Assembly: GCA_029856625.1 (NCBI GenBank)
Contig: JAHKLG010000076.1
Span: forward strand, 1 to 6,604
Source of the DNA: Candidatus Njordarchaeota archaeon
Lineage (GTDB): Archaea > Asgardarchaeota > Njordarchaeia > Njordarchaeales > Njordarchaeaceae
Length of the DNA: 6,604 bases
Reading direction: 5' to 3'
Part shown: in pieces, positions 4,864 to 6,604 of the stretch
Layout: every line of letters begins with the position of its first letter
How positions within the stretch are numbered: position 1 is the first letter of the stretch
Program-made: the position numbers and the translations under genes
Notes under the pieces: generated by a model
The model's database searches: none
The model's input: the letters and a program-made list of their open reading frames with translations, nothing else
What the model was told of the DNA's origin: nothing

Positions 4864-5732
4864 GTGACGTCGACCCATCCAGAGTTCAAAGCTAAGCACA
4901 AGTATATGAGACATTTGAAGGGAAAGCTGATGATGTTAGACCGAGAGGCTTGTATCTTGGCTGAGAGATACGTTCAACTCAGAGAGTTAAGTATTTTTCT
5001 CTCAAGAGGCTTTTTTCATAGGCTATTATCTCTTTCGTATCCCTTTCTAAAGAAAATGAGGAAAGAGCTTTCGTGATGTGACTCCTGAGGATATTCTGGA
5101 CTTTGATGCCTATATATGCAAAAGAAAAATCTCTCTCCTTACACTAGAAGAAGCTGTCTAGATAGGCTTTTTTATTCCTTAAATTCGCTAAAGTGGGAAA
5201 AGATGTTTTGGGAATCTTGAGAGAGAATAAGAGAGCTCTAAAGAGGCAGATAGCGGATCTCAATAAAAGAGCTGAGAAAGTTAGAGAAAAGCTAATCACA
5301 GAGGAGGAGTTCACTAAGCTACTTAAAGTAGTGGATAATATGATGTATAAAACTCTCCTATGCTTCCTATACGAAATGGGAACAAGAATTGCTGAAGCTG
5401 TCACGGTAAGATTGCGGGACTTGGAGATAACCGATCAATTCATCAGAGTTAGGATTAACGGAAAAACTGGCATGAGAACTGTCTATGTTATTTCATTTTC
5501 TGGAGTCTTACAGACTTGGATAAATATGCATCCAGCAAGGAATGATCCAAATGCTTATCTCTTCTACTCTAGAAGTGAAGGCGTTTATAAACTATTCGAA
5601 AACACAAGAAATAAAAACGCATACAAAATACTGCACAAACAATTGAGCAAAGAAACAAACGAGTTGGTCAAAGAAGCGATCAAGGAATCAATCATGAAGA
5701 TCGAATGCCAAACACTCAGCTTAATCCCCTGA
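4864..5732 (+). pseudogene. Archaeal tyrosine recombinase, frameshifted and truncated
   Basis: Pieces of one integrase lie in three frames. GTG 4864 to TGA 5076 encodes a helical N-terminal piece (LDREACILAERYVQL, then HRLLSLSYPFLKKM). The frame one base on continues it from about 5060 with SFRDVTPEDILDFDAYICK and ends at TAG 5161. The third, from about GTG 5193, reads LITEEEFTKLL, then LCFLYEMGTRIAEAV with catalytic R65, the beta-hairpin RINGKTGMRTV with K91, and WINMHPARNDPNAYLF, typical of archaeal integrases. Similarity fades after YKILHKQLSKE (about 5650); the tail to TGA 5732 is unrelated, and the H-x-x-R, H and Tyr boxes are absent. The 179-residue third piece could still be expressed but cannot catalyse recombination. 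It belongs to a different subfamily from the intact recombinase upstream, so it is not a duplicate of it. At least two frameshifts plus loss of the catalytic end indicate decay. Confidence 0.8.
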
Positions 5733-5900
5733 AAAAATTCAATCAAATTATGAAACCATTAGCATGGAAAGAGAGGTTCTACAAAGGAACTTAAAATAAG
5801 GAACTCAACAAGGATGTGTCCAAATGGGCCAGGTCAGGATGAATCATTATAGCGAAAATTTGAGATTGAAGGAATTTTGTTTGGAAAAATTTTGTAAAAA
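5733..5900. other. Gap after the broken integrase
   Basis: No supported gene. An ATG at 5705, overlapping the integrase tail in another frame, opens 29 codons ending KKFNQIMKPLAWKERFYKGT at TAA 5792-5794; another short frame nearby ends RNSTRMCPNGPGQDESL. Both could be debris of the element that truncated the integrase, but I recognise neither. The rest is AT-rich and leads into the promoter of the next gene. Confidence 0.3.
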
Positions 5901-5910
5901 ATATTTAAAA
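5901..5910 (+). promoter_or_regulatory. Box A of the winged-helix regulator, leaderless type
   Basis: ATATTTAAAA is centred about 28 bp before ATG 5934, preceded by an A-run that could serve as BRE. Archaeal transcription starts about 25-28 bp past the box centre, so the mRNA would begin at or within a few bases of the ATG. The lack of any SD before that ATG agrees. Confidence 0.6.
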
Positions 5911-5933
5911 TTATTACCATTATTTTCCGTATA

Positions 5934-6604
5934 ATGGTGTCTCTCTTGGGAATTGATGTGAAATGCGCTATTCTTAGATTATTGATGTCTCATGCTGGCT
6001 CTATGAGAATTAAGGATGTTGCTGATGCTTTGAATATTAGTTATCGTATCGCCTATAATGCTATCAAAAATCTCGAGAGACTTTCAATCCTCCGAATCAC
6101 CAGAAGCGGAGTTATGATCGATGACACGTTGAAGCCAATGATAGCATATCTCCAGGAAAAATACGGTTTGTCTAAGATTCTTGATCACAAAAACATAAAG
6201 ATTTTGGGAGTTTTGTTGAGAAGAAGAACTATTGTGGAAATTCGCGAGGAAGTGAGCACTTCCGAGAAAACCATTAGGGAAAGAATTCTTGATCTCCTTA
6301 ATTCTGGAATCATCAGGAAAGTTAATGATGGCTACGAAATTGTTGATGATCCAATCCTGAAAGCATTCATTTACATCACGCATAAACGCGTTATGGCCGT
6401 TGAGCCTCACGCCGAGATAGCTTATGAAGGAAGAGGAATAATCATTAAAAGGTGCAGGAGAGAGTATGCGTGCAAAGGGGCATTAACAGCATTCTCCAAG
6501 TTTGGTGAGTATGGAAATAAGATCGAATCCCCGTGGAACTATTTCGTGTTTCCTGAGATGGAAATTGGGATTGAAGAGGTAATCATCCACTCACTACTCG
6601 TCGC
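5934..6604 (+). CDS. Double winged-helix DNA-binding regulator, partial (3' end outside window)
   Basis: The frame is open from ATG 5934 to the window end (223 residues plus two bases). Residues 8-60 form a winged helix with recognition segment MRIKDVADALNISYRIAYNA and wing LRITRSGVMI. Residues 80-138 form a second, with EIREEVSTSEKTIRERILDL and the wing IIRKVNDGYEIV. From about 141 a different domain begins (AEIAYEGRGIIIKR, LTAFSKFGEYG, SPWNYFVFPE, IEEVIIHSLLV). I recall similar layouts in archaeal AbiEi-like antitoxin/regulator proteins encoded beside AbiEii-type nucleotidyltransferases, but this is a weak recollection. The second gene, if any, is outside the window. It probably binds DNA and regulates itself or a neighbour. 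The start is supported by the box A spacing; GTG 5937 is an alternative. A minus-strand open frame across it is a shadow. Confidence 0.75.
   Translation, partial: MVSLLGIDVKCAILRLLMSHAGSMRIKDVADALNISYRIAYNAIKNLERLSILRITRSGVMIDDTLKPMIAYLQEKYGLSKILDHKNIKILGVLLRRRTIVEIREEVSTSEKTIRERILDLLNSGIIRKVNDGYEIVDDPILKAFIYITHKRVMAVEPHAEIAYEGRGIIIKRCRREYACKGALTAFSKFGEYGNKIESPWNYFVFPEMEIGIEEVIIHSLLV

Noticed and set aside
5144..5404. Minus-strand open frame of 86 codons
   Set aside because: It is antisense to the recognisable integrase segment and its translation is an S/L-rich shadow.
6084..6410. Minus-strand open frame of 108 codons
   Set aside because: It is antisense to the winged-helix gene, whose plus-strand frame has clear domains and a promoter.
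1..6604. CRISPR array
   Set aside because: No regularly spaced direct repeats were seen in any part of the window.

Overview
The window looks like chromosomal DNA of an archaeon, probably a thermophilic TACK-type lineage (Thermoproteota or a relative); I cannot place it further. The signs are AT-rich DNA with AGA/AGG arginine and ATA isoleucine codons, GTG and TTG starts, GGTGA/GGAGG ribosome-binding sites, TATA-like boxes about 25 bp before starts (one giving an apparently leaderless gene), VapBC modules, an archaeal/eukaryotic-type SPOUT methyltransferase, and a textbook archaeal C/D box guide RNA.

Layout. Positions 1-660 hold gene debris: an unidentified open tail at the left edge, a broken HepT-type (HEPN, DUF86) toxin gene on the minus strand, and a short orphan C-terminal tail on the plus strand. 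At 662-1468 is an intact SPOUT RNA methyltransferase, the one housekeeping-like gene. From 1738 to 3518 two toxin-antitoxin operons diverge: a minus-strand ribbon-helix-helix VapB plus PIN VapC, and a plus-strand AbrB-type VapB plus PIN VapC. The roughly 500 bp between them holds a perfect 13-bp hairpin, a 14-bp palindrome and an inverted repeat around the ribosome-binding region. At 3692-4657 is an intact tyrosine recombinase with all catalytic residues. Next comes an intergenic C/D box sRNA (about 4725-4784), then a second, frameshifted and truncated tyrosine recombinase of a different archaeal subfamily (4864-5732). The right edge is a double winged-helix regulator that runs out of the window.

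How it fits together. This reads as an accessory or plasticity segment: toxin-antitoxin modules, one live and one dead integrase, and several gene tails, beside an RNA methyltransferase whose relatives are, as I recall, often found at the head of ribosomal protein gene clusters. The two TA operons are probably independent autoregulated units. The intact recombinase may belong to an integrated element whose ends I could not define. The least expected item is the C/D sRNA between the two recombinases: its D guide and the first two bases of its D box are perfectly complementary over 11 nt to the presumed ribosome-binding region of the dead integrase gene just downstream.
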